Below, piece by piece: positions 13,094-23,052 of a stretch of DNA of 64,000 nucleotides; positions within the stretch are counted from its first letter, which is position 1, and each line of letters begins with the position of its first letter. Where the stretch lies: the NCBI GenBank assembly GCA_963930655.1, contig OZ005607.1, positions 9,440,874-9,504,873 on the forward strand. The letters run 5' to 3'. Both the position numbers and the translations under genes were made by a program. The notes below the pieces were generated by a model. It saw only the letters and a program-made list of their open reading frames with translations. It had not been told where the DNA came from and did no database searches. This DNA comes from Myrica gale (taxonomy: Eukaryota; Streptophyta; Magnoliopsida; Fagales; Myricaceae).

Positions 13094-13317
13094 TTGACAC
13101 CTCTTAGTACCAGCAAATTGTACAGTACGTGTATTTCAATATTTTTAGTGTTTTTAGTCCTTAATTGTTTTATAATATATCTATTTGTTGTTCCAGGTAG
13201 GGGTGTATAGTGATCGGGTCAGATCGGATCCGGTCGAGTTCTGGAGGTTTTTTTAAAATATCCTGGATTTGCATTAAAAAAAAACCCGTAAACTTGCTTA
13301 GTTTGGCCTTCTCTCTT

Positions 13318-14020
13318 ATATCCATTGCTTTATTGTAGTAAATCCTTCTTCAACAAGTCTTATAGCAGCATAAGCTACTTCTGAAGGAGTTCCCTTAGAA
13401 TCTACAAGGGCACAAATCTTAACTTTTGAAGACCTTTCAGATTTATCTGTCATCAATCTAGGGCTGCAGTATGTTTGACATACTGGAACCATTTTTAGCT
13501 GCAATGGCATTAAGGATGGCCATTTCTAAGCCACATCTGACGCTAGGAAAGATTGAAGAGGGCTACATCATGAAGAAATCAATTGATGTCTTAAATTTAC
13601 TCCATCAAGGATGTGTGGAGAGAAGACATATCCAAGAAAAAACTTTGATTTCATTCTTTTTAAGACTTTCGTGTATAGACCATAATGATATTTTATTTGC
13701 AGGATAAAGAAAGGATAATCTTCATATCCAAGAGGAAAATGAACCCTTTAGCAGAGGAAGAAAGCAGCTAATCTTTGTTCCTTTTATAACATAAAGAATA
13801 AACCTGAGTCGTTCAACATCAAGCAAATATTCTCTCTGGATCTTGAAAGGTGCAACCTTTTTAATAACAATAATGCATGATAAAACATTCTTGTTACATG
13901 AGGGTTGGTTCATCAGCAGTAAGCAAGAATGAAGGGGACAAAAATCTTCAAGAGTTAACCTCACCAAGCCTAACACTTCCATCTTCAAGATATATAGACA
14001 AAATATAACCTTCTCTATAA
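13318..14020 (-). pseudogene. PHYLLO (MenC, o-succinylbenzoate synthase part) gene fragment, broken
   Basis: On the minus strand, pieces of an enolase-superfamily MenC protein appear in order but in different frames. First CLYILKMEVL, which in another frame reads YLEDGSVRLGEV (~14000). Then LRFILYVIKGTKISCFLPLL followed by KGSFSSWI (~13720). Then SIFPSVRCGLEMAILNAIAA (~13575-13500). Last KICALVDSKGTPSEVAYAAI followed by RLVEEGFTTIK (~13430-13330). This matches, from memory, the MenC segment of plant PHYLLO, which makes the phylloquinone precursor. About 150 bp of non-coding DNA separates two pieces where an intron would be expected, so this looks like a genomic duplicate, not a processed copy. 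Frameshifts and stops (for example after NILQP) make it non-functional. Confidence 0.7.
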
Positions 14021-14181
14021 AATTTGGTACAGGATGCAGGTGAATCTTAAATTCTTTGCTCTGATTTTGTAACCTTTTACCTAATTGTTCAGAAGGAAAT
14101 GTGGTCCTCCAACACAGTGTTTTGTATACCATGCCCGAACTGACTAAGGTTCTTCCCTGTGATTGAAGGAAGTTAGGATGA

Positions 14182-15960
14182 GTGAAATACACAAGTAATG
14201 TTAGCGTGATGGCGTTCTTCCGTAGTTTAGTGATTGAGGCAAAGATGTTTCAGTTTTCGGTTAGCTCGTTGGGTCTCGTTACGTTGTCGGAGTTGAGCAG
14301 GAAGTCGCAGAGCTCTATTCACGTTGGACGATACGGGGTGGTTTGGTTGGCAAATCTTTTTGGCAAACTGGTGGAGGATACAGAGGATCGAGTTCTCTCG
14401 GTTAAGTTTAACGAATCTTCCAGTGCGTTTCTGTCCCAGAAATGCTCGAATGAGAATGGAAGATATGTAGTTCTAGTTGAATTTGGGGACAAACGCAGGC
14501 GGGGTGCAGTGATGATCCCCGAGGGGCGCTTAGGGGTGGGTTGGCGATCCTTTGCTCAGTCCTGCGAGGAGCTTCTTTCGGTTATTGGTGAGTTGAGACG
14601 AAGAAAATCGGGCCGTGCTGGTTCGGTGATTCGGCAGGGGGTGTCATTTGCTCAGATGGTGCGGCAGGGCTCGTCGGAGACGAAGGTGGGGGGAGGACGT
14701 GGGTTTCGTGAGAATCACGTTAGTGCAGGTCGCATGGAGAGGCAAGCGTCGGTTGGATTTTCCATGCAGGGGCGCATGCAGAGGTTGGTACTGGTTTTTC
14801 GTCTAAGGGGACTGTTGTGTCGGCTGGGGCAGACAGGGAAATGTGGGCGCATTTAATGTGTGTGAAAGTCGAGCTGGATACTCTCATTCATTTGTTTCAT
14901 AGCCATCAGTGGGATGTGGAGCCCCAAAATATTTGGTGATGCGCGGTCTGTGGGTCTAAGAAGGTGGCCGAGGAGCCTGTGGGGCAAAACCAACGGGATG
15001 CTAGTGCTGATGGTTAGAGGCTAGCTCAGCATACGTTGGGCTCAGTAATCGTCTCGGGCCGTGCTGATTTGGGCCGTGGGCCCGTGTTTTCTTGCTGCGA
15101 GTGTGGCCCTGCATCATCGAATAAGTTGGTGGCGCAGGAGCCCGTGGCCCAGAAGCAATGTGGTGCTAGCGTTGGACAGGGGCCGGGTCAGCACACTCTG
15201 GGCTCAATCATCGTCCTGGGTCCATTCGAGTTGGGTCGTGGGCCCGTACCGGATGGTTTGGAGCCTTTGTCTCCTGGGCTGGGGTTCGTTGGTCATATCC
15301 TCGCCGACGATGACCTGGGTCAGCTGGGAGCGGGGTGTTCGTCGGAGGAGGAAGAGTTGGAAGGCTCCGAGGAAGCTGGTGTGGCTCCGGCGAACGTGTC
15401 GATAGCTTCCGGGAGCTCGGGTGAGGCTATTTCGGCCTTGGGTACTGCTGGGGCAGATGCGCCTTCATTGGAGGGTGTCGCGCAGGTCTCCTGTGCTTCG
15501 CCTGTGGCCTTCCCGCTTGGGGTGCATATCGGAGATGTCTTGGCGTGTGGCTCTGGGGAGGTAGAGATGGTCTTTGGTGCTGCTCGATCCTCTTCGGTCC
15601 AGCTGGGGGGTGGGGATGAGGTCTCTGGTTCGGCAGTGGGGGCTATCTCGGGGAGGTAGTGAGCAGAGTGAGCAGTGTATTTTCCTTGGGTGATGCTGGG
15701 TCAGCTGTGCGTTTGATGGGGGGTGTCGCACGGGTCTCCAGTGCTTCGGTCCAGCTGGGGGTGGGAATGAGGTCTCTGGTTCGGCAATGGGGGTTGTCTC
15801 GTTGGAGGGTGACTCAAAGGCTGGTGGGGAGTTGGTTGTATTTGCGGGAGAGGCATCTGGGGTGCATTCGGAGCCTTTGAGGGTGCTTCTTTCGGCAGCA
15901 GCTAGCGAGGAGGGTGTTCCATCTCCTTGGGTCTTGGCGATGGTTACGGAGTTCAGAAAT
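14182..15960 (+). pseudogene. LINE (L1 type) ORF1 region, decayed
   Basis: Open stretches at 14182-14856 and 15036-15659 resemble the first ORF of plant L1 retrotransposons. The first contains RYVVLVEFGDKRRRGAVMIP followed by EGRLGVGWRSFA. The second is rich in G, P and S with repeats such as 'LGRGPV' and a run of acidic residues (SSEEEELEGSEEA). Base composition is notably GC-rich compared with the surrounding DNA, typical of a younger insertion. Stops and frameshifts separate the pieces. It continues directly into the endonuclease and reverse transcriptase remnants. Confidence 0.65.
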
Positions 15961-17113
15961 TTAGTGGGAGTCTCGTGTGTTGGGTTTGAAACCGAGCTGT
16001 TACAGCTATTTACCGCCTTAGAGGAGGAGAGGGGTCTTTGCAGTACTGGCGTTATGAGGCGCAGGAAGAGAGGGAGGGACTTTCTGCAGTCTGTATGAAG
16101 CCAAAAATAATTAGCTGGAACGTGAGGGGTCTGAATGACCCGGGTAAATGTAAGAGTGTGGGCAATTTGTTACGAGGGTGGAAAGCAGATTTGGTTTGTC
16201 TCCAAGAGACGAAAGTTGCGACGGTTTCTCGTGCCTTAGTGAGAATGTTGTGGGGAGGGCCTCATGTGCAGTGGTGTTGTTTGGAGGTTGTGGGAGCGTT
16301 TAGAGGTATTTTGAGTTTGTGGGATTCTCGTAGTTTGGAGTTGGTCTAGTCGTGTTGTGGGGCGTTCTCGCTCTCACTACTAGTCAAGAACGTTGATGAT
16401 GGGGCGAAGTGGATATTTTCGGGCGTTTATGGTCCAAATTGTGATAGTAGTAGGAGTGTGTTGTGGAATGAGCTGACAGGGATTTATGGTTGGTGGAATC
16501 TCTCGTGGTGCATCGAGGGGACTTTAATGTGACTCGTTTCCCTAGCGAGAGGTCGGGTGATGGTGGTAATATGAGCGCCATGGTGGAGTTTTCGGATTTG
16601 GTATCCGAGTTGGGGCTTGTGGATCTTGTGTTGACAGGTGGTAGGTTCACGTGGTCTAATGGAAGATCTTCTCAGTCATGGTCTAGAATCGACCGGTTTC
16701 TGGTTAGTCCGTGTTGGGCGTTGTGTTACCCGGAGCTCACTCAGCGACGGTTGCCTCGTTTATTTTCGGATCATTTTCGGATTTTGTTGGACTGTGATCG
16801 GTTTGGGGGTGCTAAGCGGCCGTTTCGTTTTGAGAATATGTGGCTCAAGGTGGATGGATTCGTCGCTAAGGTTAAGGAGTGGCGGCAGAGCTATGATTTC
16901 AGGGGGTCTCCTAGTTTTGTGTTTTCCTCTAAGCTAAAGGCGTTGAAGGCGAATCTCAAAGCTTGGAATCGGGAGGTCTTCGAGGATGTTAGCATTCGAA
17001 AGATGACTTTATTTAATGAACTTGCATCGCTTGATGGTTTGGATGAGGAGGGTGCCCTTGATGAAGGGGGAAGGTTCGGAAGTTGGAAGTCTCTAGGGAG
17101 CTCAATATTTTAA
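15961..17113 (+). pseudogene. LINE ORF2 endonuclease domain, frameshifted
   Basis: The APE-type endonuclease starts with MKPKIISWNVRGLNDPGKCK, then DLVCLQETKV, at 16096-16220. After frame changes near 16350-16490 it continues as RGDFNVTRFPSERSG, GRFTWSNG, WSRIDRFLVS and LFSDHFRILLDC. These are the standard endonuclease motifs (N, E, GDFN, the TW and the SDH histidine). Just upstream, 15970-16030, is the short CVGFETELLQLFTALEEER segment, which also occurs in the LINE copy in the UDP-xylose synthase intron at 60674-61129. Confidence 0.8.
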
Positions 17114-17199
17114 TTGATTTGGAGGAGGTGAGCTGGAGGCAGAAGTCTAGGACTCTGTGGCTAAAAGATGGAGATCGTTGTACTAAGTTTTTCATAGTG

Positions 17200-18170
17200 T
17201 TGCTAATTCTAATAAGAGAGTGAATTTGATCTCTAGGTTGGTGGTGATTCTGTACTCATTGCCAATGAGTGTATTGATTCCAGGTTGAGGTCGGGAGTGT
17301 CTGGCATGTTGTGCAAGTTGGATGTTCAGAAAGCTTACGATCATGTGAATTGAAAGTTCCTTCTGTACCTCCTTCGTCGATGTGATTTTGGAGCTAAATG
17401 GTGCAACTGGATTTTCTTCTGCATATCGACGGTGAAGTTCTCGGTTATGGTCAATGGGTGTCCTGAAGGTTTTTTCAGTAACTCTCGTGGCTTGCGGCAA
17501 GGGGATCCCCTTTCTCCCCTCTTGTTTGTGATAGTCATGGAAGCATTTAGTCACATGATGGGTCGAGTGGTGGCTGTTGGTGGTTTAGAGGGGTTTAAGG
17601 TTGGAGGTGGTCATGTTGGGGATGTGAGTATTTCGCATTTACTTCTTGCTGACGATACCTTGGTGTTGTGTGGGGCGGAGGTAGGCCAGCTTCAGAGTCT
17701 GAGATGTGTTCTCTTATGCTTTGAAGCAGTTTCGAGCATTAAAATCAATTTGTCTAAGTCTGCGGTTATTCCCATTGGTAACATTGATAATGTTCATGCG
17801 TTGGCATCTATCTTGGGATGCAGAGTGGCATCTCTGCCTGACTTACCTTGGGCTTCCTTTGGGTGCTTCTTTTAAGAGCGTCCGTATTTGGGATGAGATT
17901 CTTGAACGGATGGAAAGGCGGTTGGCGGGTTAGAAGCGTATGTATTTATCCAAGGGCGATAGGCTTACTCTTATTAAGTCGACTCTCTCTTGCCTTCATA
18001 CTTATTTTCTCTCTTTGTTTCCTATTCCTGTTGCAGTGGCGAAGAGGGTGGAGAAGATTCAGAGGGACTTCCTTTGGGGCAGTGATGAGAATCAGCACAA
18101 ATTTCACCTTGTGAAGTGGGACTTAGTTTGCTCTCCTTTGCAGAACGGGGGATTGAGGATTAAAATATGA
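17200..18170 (+). pseudogene. LINE ORF2 reverse transcriptase, truncated
   Basis: Reverse-transcriptase motifs occur in order: [12 protein letters not shown] followed by a stop; GLRQGDPLSPLLFVIVMEAF; and HLLLADDTLVLCG, where LADD stands in place of the common FADD. After a frameshift come [13 protein letters not shown] sequence, [27 protein letters not shown] and [10 protein letters not shown]. The sequence between the endonuclease and LDVQKAYDH is much shorter than in complete elements, so the finger region has been deleted. Homology stops at about 18165 where unrelated CACTA-like sequence begins, so no 3' UTR or poly-A is present. Confidence 0.85.
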
Positions 18171-19067
18171 TTCGTTAGGTAATGTACGTTCGGAATTTGT
18201 ATAAAAAGCGTTTAGACGGCATTGTAAAAATTGTAACGATTCTAATGGTCTTTCAGTTACGATGATTTGGAATTTGTCACCCTGCATAGTGTCCGAACGG
18301 TTTCTTGTTCGTCCGGACCATATGTAAAGGGTTCGGACGGTGTACCGTCCAAACTGTATTTATTGGTCCGGGCGGTATCAATGTCACGGGCCTGAAGTTT
18401 TGCAACGTGAAACCACACGATTTGCGGAAGAAACGCTCATAACTATTCAGACGTGTTGCTCATCCGTTCAAACGGTGTCGCCTCATGATAACAGTCCGGA
18501 CTCTATCCCTCTATGTTCGAACGCTTATTTGTTATGTAGTCCCCACGTTATTGGTGTCGTCTGGACGTGTTTCTACTTTATTTTTATACGTGGCCCAATC
18601 AAATTTAACGACAATAAATATGCCGATGGATTCGAAATGGATCTAGAACTTTAACCGTCCGGACTAGTTTTATTGGTCCGGATGTCGGGTAGAAGAAACT
18701 GAATTAATCATCCAGACGACCTTTTGTGTTGTCCGGACGGAGTAGAAAAATTGTGACGATTCTAATTGTCACTCAATTACGACGATTTGCAATTTGTCAC
18801 CCAGCATAACGTCCAGACGGTGTATTTGGGAGTCCGGACGGGTTTATTTTTTTGTGACAAGTTTTATCGTCACTCATTCGCGACACGTGTATGTCGTCAC
18901 ACCAGAAATACGTTTGAACGTTGTTTTGACTGGTCCGGACGGTTTTGGCGTTCCTGGATGATTTTGGGTGACAAAATTAATATTTTGTCAGGGAAAGTAA
19001 ACTTTAGGTGACAAAATTTGGTTTGACACCCTAAATTTTGTCACCTAAACCTATATTGCTTGTAGTG
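18171..19067. mobile_element. Right end of a CACTA-type element with GTCCGGACGG subterminal repeats
   Basis: The right edge is TGTAGTG at 19061-19067, the complement of the CACTACA terminus of CACTA transposons. Inside lie about nine variants of TCCGGACGG and a direct repeat of about 65 bp (18227-18293 and 18747-18813). A perfect 17-bp-arm hairpin, TTTAGGTGACAAAATTT at 19003-19019 with its complement at 19033-19049, lies just inside the end. I could not find the left terminus; the element may be truncated where it abuts the LINE. Confidence 0.6.
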
Positions 19068-19428
19068 ATTACTTAATGCCCCCATTTATTAAGGTTCCAT
19101 AACTAAAATTTGACGGTCAAAATCGTCACATTTGAGCCACGTGACACGATTTTAGTTCAGGGCGCGATTTGATAAAATTTGGTAGTTCGAGGGCTCAATG
19201 TGTCAATATTGATAGTTTGTGGCCCTATTTATAATTTACTTGATAGTTTAAGGGGTCAAAGTGACTTTACCCCAAACATTTACCTTGTAATCTGTATGGA
19301 CTCATAATACAAAATTCATTGTTTTTACGTGGATGTAGATTTTTTAGACTGAACCACTTAAATATCTGTCTCCCCTTACCATTTCTCCTCGCCTCATCTT
19401 TTTCTCTCCATATTAATCTTTTTCTTCT

Positions 19429-19557
19429 TGGTATCAATGCATTTAAATCATGTCTTCCGCATCTCTTAATGTTGGCAATTTCGTCGCACTTCGATTGAAA
19501 TTAGAAAATTACCCTCATTGGAGAGAGTCAAGAGTTGGTAAGTTATCTTACTGGTGA
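19429..19557 (+). pseudogene. Ty1-copia retrotransposon 5' stub (primer site and start of gag)
   Basis: TGGTATCAATGC at 19429-19440 resembles the initiator-Met tRNA primer site that follows a copia LTR. Ten bases later an ATG at 19450 opens MSSASLNVGNFVALRLKLEN then YPHWRES, the typical start of copia gag, and stops at 19557. The rest of the element is absent. Confidence 0.6.
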
Positions 19558-19729
19558 ATTTTCACCTCCCCTATACTTATAGCAAATCGATTTCTCGGTG
19601 TTTGTGATGAGAAAAAAAATAAGTTAGTGAAAATAGAGAAAAAAGAGAGCACGAGATATGTTCGGCAAACATTATGAAGCAAACAATTAAAAAAAAGAGA
19701 AAAAAAAAGGATCTAGAGCATGATATATG

Positions 19730-20486
19730 TAAGGGTGTTCATTTTCACCGGCGGTGGTGGTTTAGCCGTCACCATTACCAGTACTGTAACTGGTAAGAGC
19801 GGTTATTGTGCTTTAGCGGTGCGGTGGCGGTGTCAAATATGTGATTCCGTCAATTACGGTAACGGTGACGATTTTCACCAAACTGTCACCTACACTACCG
19901 TTAAACACTCATAGTTTAGACTTGAGATGATTATTGATTATGTGACATACTTTTATTGGGCTTTTGTTGGAATATGTTAGTAGTTGGTTTATGTCACATT
20001 GTTGAACACTTTTATTAGACTTTTGTCTTTATGTTTGAATATGATTTTATGTTGAACTTTTGGACAACTTATTATATTTGTTATGAGTATTAATGATTAT
20101 GATATTATGTTTGAATAGGTTATGATATTTGTCCATTTAATATGATTCTTGATTATGATATTATATTGTAAAATTTAAACAGGTTATAATATTTGAATGA
20201 TTATATTTATTGCTTATATATGGGCATCAAATGGTCTTAATGGTCCAAAAAAGTCTAAGGAAAACAGCTCAAAACTGTGAAAAAAAATGAAATGTAAAAA
20301 AACTTTTTTTTGCCTAACAGTTACACGGTTTAAGCAGTTACCGTCTAACTGTTACCGTTAATACCGTCACCGGCAAGAACGGTTATTGTGTCTTAGCGGT
20401 GCGGTGACGGTGTCAAATATGTGATTCCGTCAATTGCGGTGACGGTTTCACCAAACCGTCACCTACACTACCTTTAACCACCCCTA
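19730..20486. mobile_element. Non-autonomous hAT element with 8-bp TSD
   Basis: 757 bp flanked by perfect 8-bp duplications GATATATG (19722-19729 and 20487-20494). The ends TAAGGGTG and CACCCCTA are inverted with one mismatch. Both ends carry the same GC-rich block in direct orientation: a 'gaacggttattgtg...ttagcggtgcggtg' core near 19797-19830 and again near 20376-20410, followed by ATATGTGATTCCGTCAATT. The middle is AT-rich. No transposase. Confidence 0.85.
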
Positions 20487-20494
20487 GATATATG

Positions 20495-21340
20495 TTCGGC
20501 AAGGGTCATGTGCCTATGATTTCAAGATCTGATCACTTTCAAGTTTCGTTTTTCAAACACAAGATTTCAGATTTCTCTATCATGTGTTTGTCAAAAACTT
20601 TATATGGACAACATTAGTGTAAGATCCAACTGTCGTGCCTATCTCTCTCCAAATTACAACATGTAATTCAGGTTCTAAATTGCACAATATAATTCAGATT
20701 AAACATTACAAAGGATCCTAATTATCTACCTTGAGTTAAATTAAGATAGAGGTTGGATATCTAGGATTTTCAGTCTTGATCGCTTCATGGTCCAATATTA
20801 ATTGTTATCCAAAGGTAATTCCTCAAATAATTTATGGTCTTTCCGATATTGGTCTGATCAATGTTAGGTTCAGCTCGCAATGATAGTTGATATATATCAA
20901 TTTTCTGTTCTTAGATAGCGATAGTCGATGTTTGTTTGGACACAATGCTTAGTAGAACAAATCAACGCAATTGTGAGTCATATGATCGAAATTTACTATA
21001 TTATTCATTTCTATGGAGGATAACCAGCAACATTATGGAAATTAATCCCATAATTAAGGTATATCCCATTAAGAAGAGGTTGAATATTCCATTTTGGACT
21101 TAACTGAGATATATCGGAACTCCATTTGGACCAAGCTGTCAATAACTCATGAAGCCAGATGGACAGCAATTAATGCATCCGCTCGCAACATGCATGTCAT
21201 CCACCTGTACCCTCCTTCTACAGTCGCTCGCCACGTACAGATCAAGCCGAACAGAAACGCATGCAATTAGAATAAAACGCTCAGACATGATCAGCTTCAA
21301 CCATGATCAGTACTTTACGTCCAGCCAGTTTCGAACGACA
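20495..21340. other. Intergenic region upstream of the VOC gene
   Basis: No gene or repeat recognised; it presumably holds the VOC gene promoter and leader. An upstream in-frame ATG exists at 21149, but the 64 residues it would add do not resemble the protein family. Confidence 0.4.
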
Positions 21341-22048
21341 ATGGCGTCTAACAGTAGCCCAGCATTTGCCTACACGGTTTTGTACGTTCAGGATGTGGCC
21401 AAATCTGTGGATTTCTACGCCAAAGCATTCGGCTACAAAGTTCGTCGCTTAGATGAAGCTATACCACACAGGTAGATATGTATATGTGACTAATGACTCA
21501 ATAAGCCAAAACGTTTAATGGGTTCCGTTGCTGATTGAAATCGACTTGATCAATTTGTTGTAGATGGGGAGAGCTGGAAAGCGGGCAGACCACCATAGCT
21601 TTTACTCCGCTGCAGCAGCACGAGACTGACGACCTAACCGGTGAGGTCCACATTTCCACGTCCAGCCGCGACAGGCAGCAACTTGAGGTTTGCTTTGTGT
21701 ACCCAGATGTTGATGCTACGTACAAGGTAGATATATAGCGTATAAATAGTATGTAATTTGCGAGTTGTAGTGCTTTCGTTCATGGAAGTATAGTGCATAT
21801 ATATGTTCCTTTACAAAATTGCATATATATATACCAGAAATCAGATCAGTTCATATGATACAAACTACAAAACTATTTAACGACTGTCGTTTTTGGGGTT
21901 GGATCAGAGTGCGGTGGAGCAGGGAGCAGTGCCGGTGAGCGAGCCGGAGCCGAAAGAATGGGGTCAGAAAGTTGGTTATGTACGTGATATTGACGGGATC
22001 GTGGTGAGGATGGGGAGCTACGTACGTGAACACACGGAACATGACTAA
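21341..22048 (+). CDS. Glyoxalase-fold (VOC superfamily) protein
   Basis: Three exons: 21341-21471, 21564-21726, 21908-22048, all GT-AG, total 435 nt, 144 aa plus stop. The ATG at 21341 (MASNSSPAFAYTV) was chosen because the family fold starts with FAYTVLYVQDVAKSVDFYAK; an upstream in-frame ATG at 21149 would add a non-conserved extension. It is a single beta-alpha-beta-beta-beta VOC module pair of the small plant 'lactoylglutathione lyase/glyoxalase-like' type, presumably cytosolic because no targeting peptide is evident. Conserved segments are WGELESGQTTIAFTP, QLEVCFVYPDVDATYKSAVE and KVGYVRDIDGIVVRMGSYV. The usual metal-ligand Glu after the D-x-D-G turn appears to be Arg, so classical glyoxalase I activity is doubtful. 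Substrate unknown. Confidence 0.85.
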
Positions 22049-23052
22049 ATGGAGAAAAAGAATATGCTGTAATTCCAACATGTTTGGATGATCTCTAATA
22101 TCTGTGGCTAAAGATTTCGATTATCGTAAACAACTTATGTTTGAGACACCCATGTTGTCACGAGTCGCCATGAGGTTTTAATATTCTCTAGTTCATGTAT
22201 CTTATTTTATGGCAAAAATATTGAATAAAAGTATTTCCATGCGAAATATTAATAAGAGAATATTACAAGTACCTAGTAACAATAATGTTGTGCTTTCTTG
22301 CATCTTAATTTGTAATTTTTGTACGAGTTTTTGAAGTTTAAAAGTTTGAGTCGTAAAAAGAACTTTGAACTTTAAAATTAAAGCAGAATATATAAATATA
22401 ATTTTGAGTTTTAAAATTTACAAACTTAAAACCAAAGCAATTCTTCTTGGATCGATCTAGTTAATTAAGTGTATTTTTCTCCTCTTTATAATTATCTTGC
22501 GAATTAAAAGTATTTGTACGAGAATGTTTCAAATCTTTTTTTATTTTCTAAGCGAGAATGTTTCCCAGAACATTTAAACAATTAGCCCATCTCAGTCGCA
22601 AACATAATTCACAAAGCAAAATGGAAAAGAAAAGCGGTAGAATGGGGATATTAGAGACTCCAAAATATCAGGGAGGAATCCGACCCACTTCTGTTAGCTT
22701 GTCAACAAATATGTCTAGGTTGGGACATCCACAATTCCTCAAAAGACCCACTCCAGATTTGATCAGAAACGAAGTAATCCCAAGTTACTCAAAAAGATGA
22801 CAGAGTGCCCAACAAGACCACTTGTCGTCAAACGCTAACCAAGCATTTTGAACACATAAATGTTCGAAGACATACAATTGACCATGCTGACAGAAACATA
22901 ACTAAATGAAATGATAGTGAGACCTTCGACAGCATGTTACAAGGACCAAGACATTGCTTGGTGAATCAGTCCCCCCCCCCCCCCCTCCCCACACAATAAC
23001 TTTAGACCTCATGCCACCCAGCATCACAGAAGAGCATTGGCAGCATGGTTGA
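22049..23052. other. Convergent intergenic region
   Basis: Lies between the 3' ends of the VOC gene (plus) and the E2 gene (minus), so it holds both 3' UTRs. A run of 14 C occurs at about 22972-22985. The plus-strand frame 22558-22800 has no recognisable domain. Confidence 0.4.

Noticed and set aside
13198..13250. TAGGGGTGTATAGTG, looking like the left end of another hAT MITE
   Set aside because: No matching right end or TSD found nearby.
21149..21340. Upstream in-frame ATG for the VOC protein
   Set aside because: The extra 64 residues do not resemble a targeting peptide or the family; the ATG at 21341 fits the usual N-terminus.
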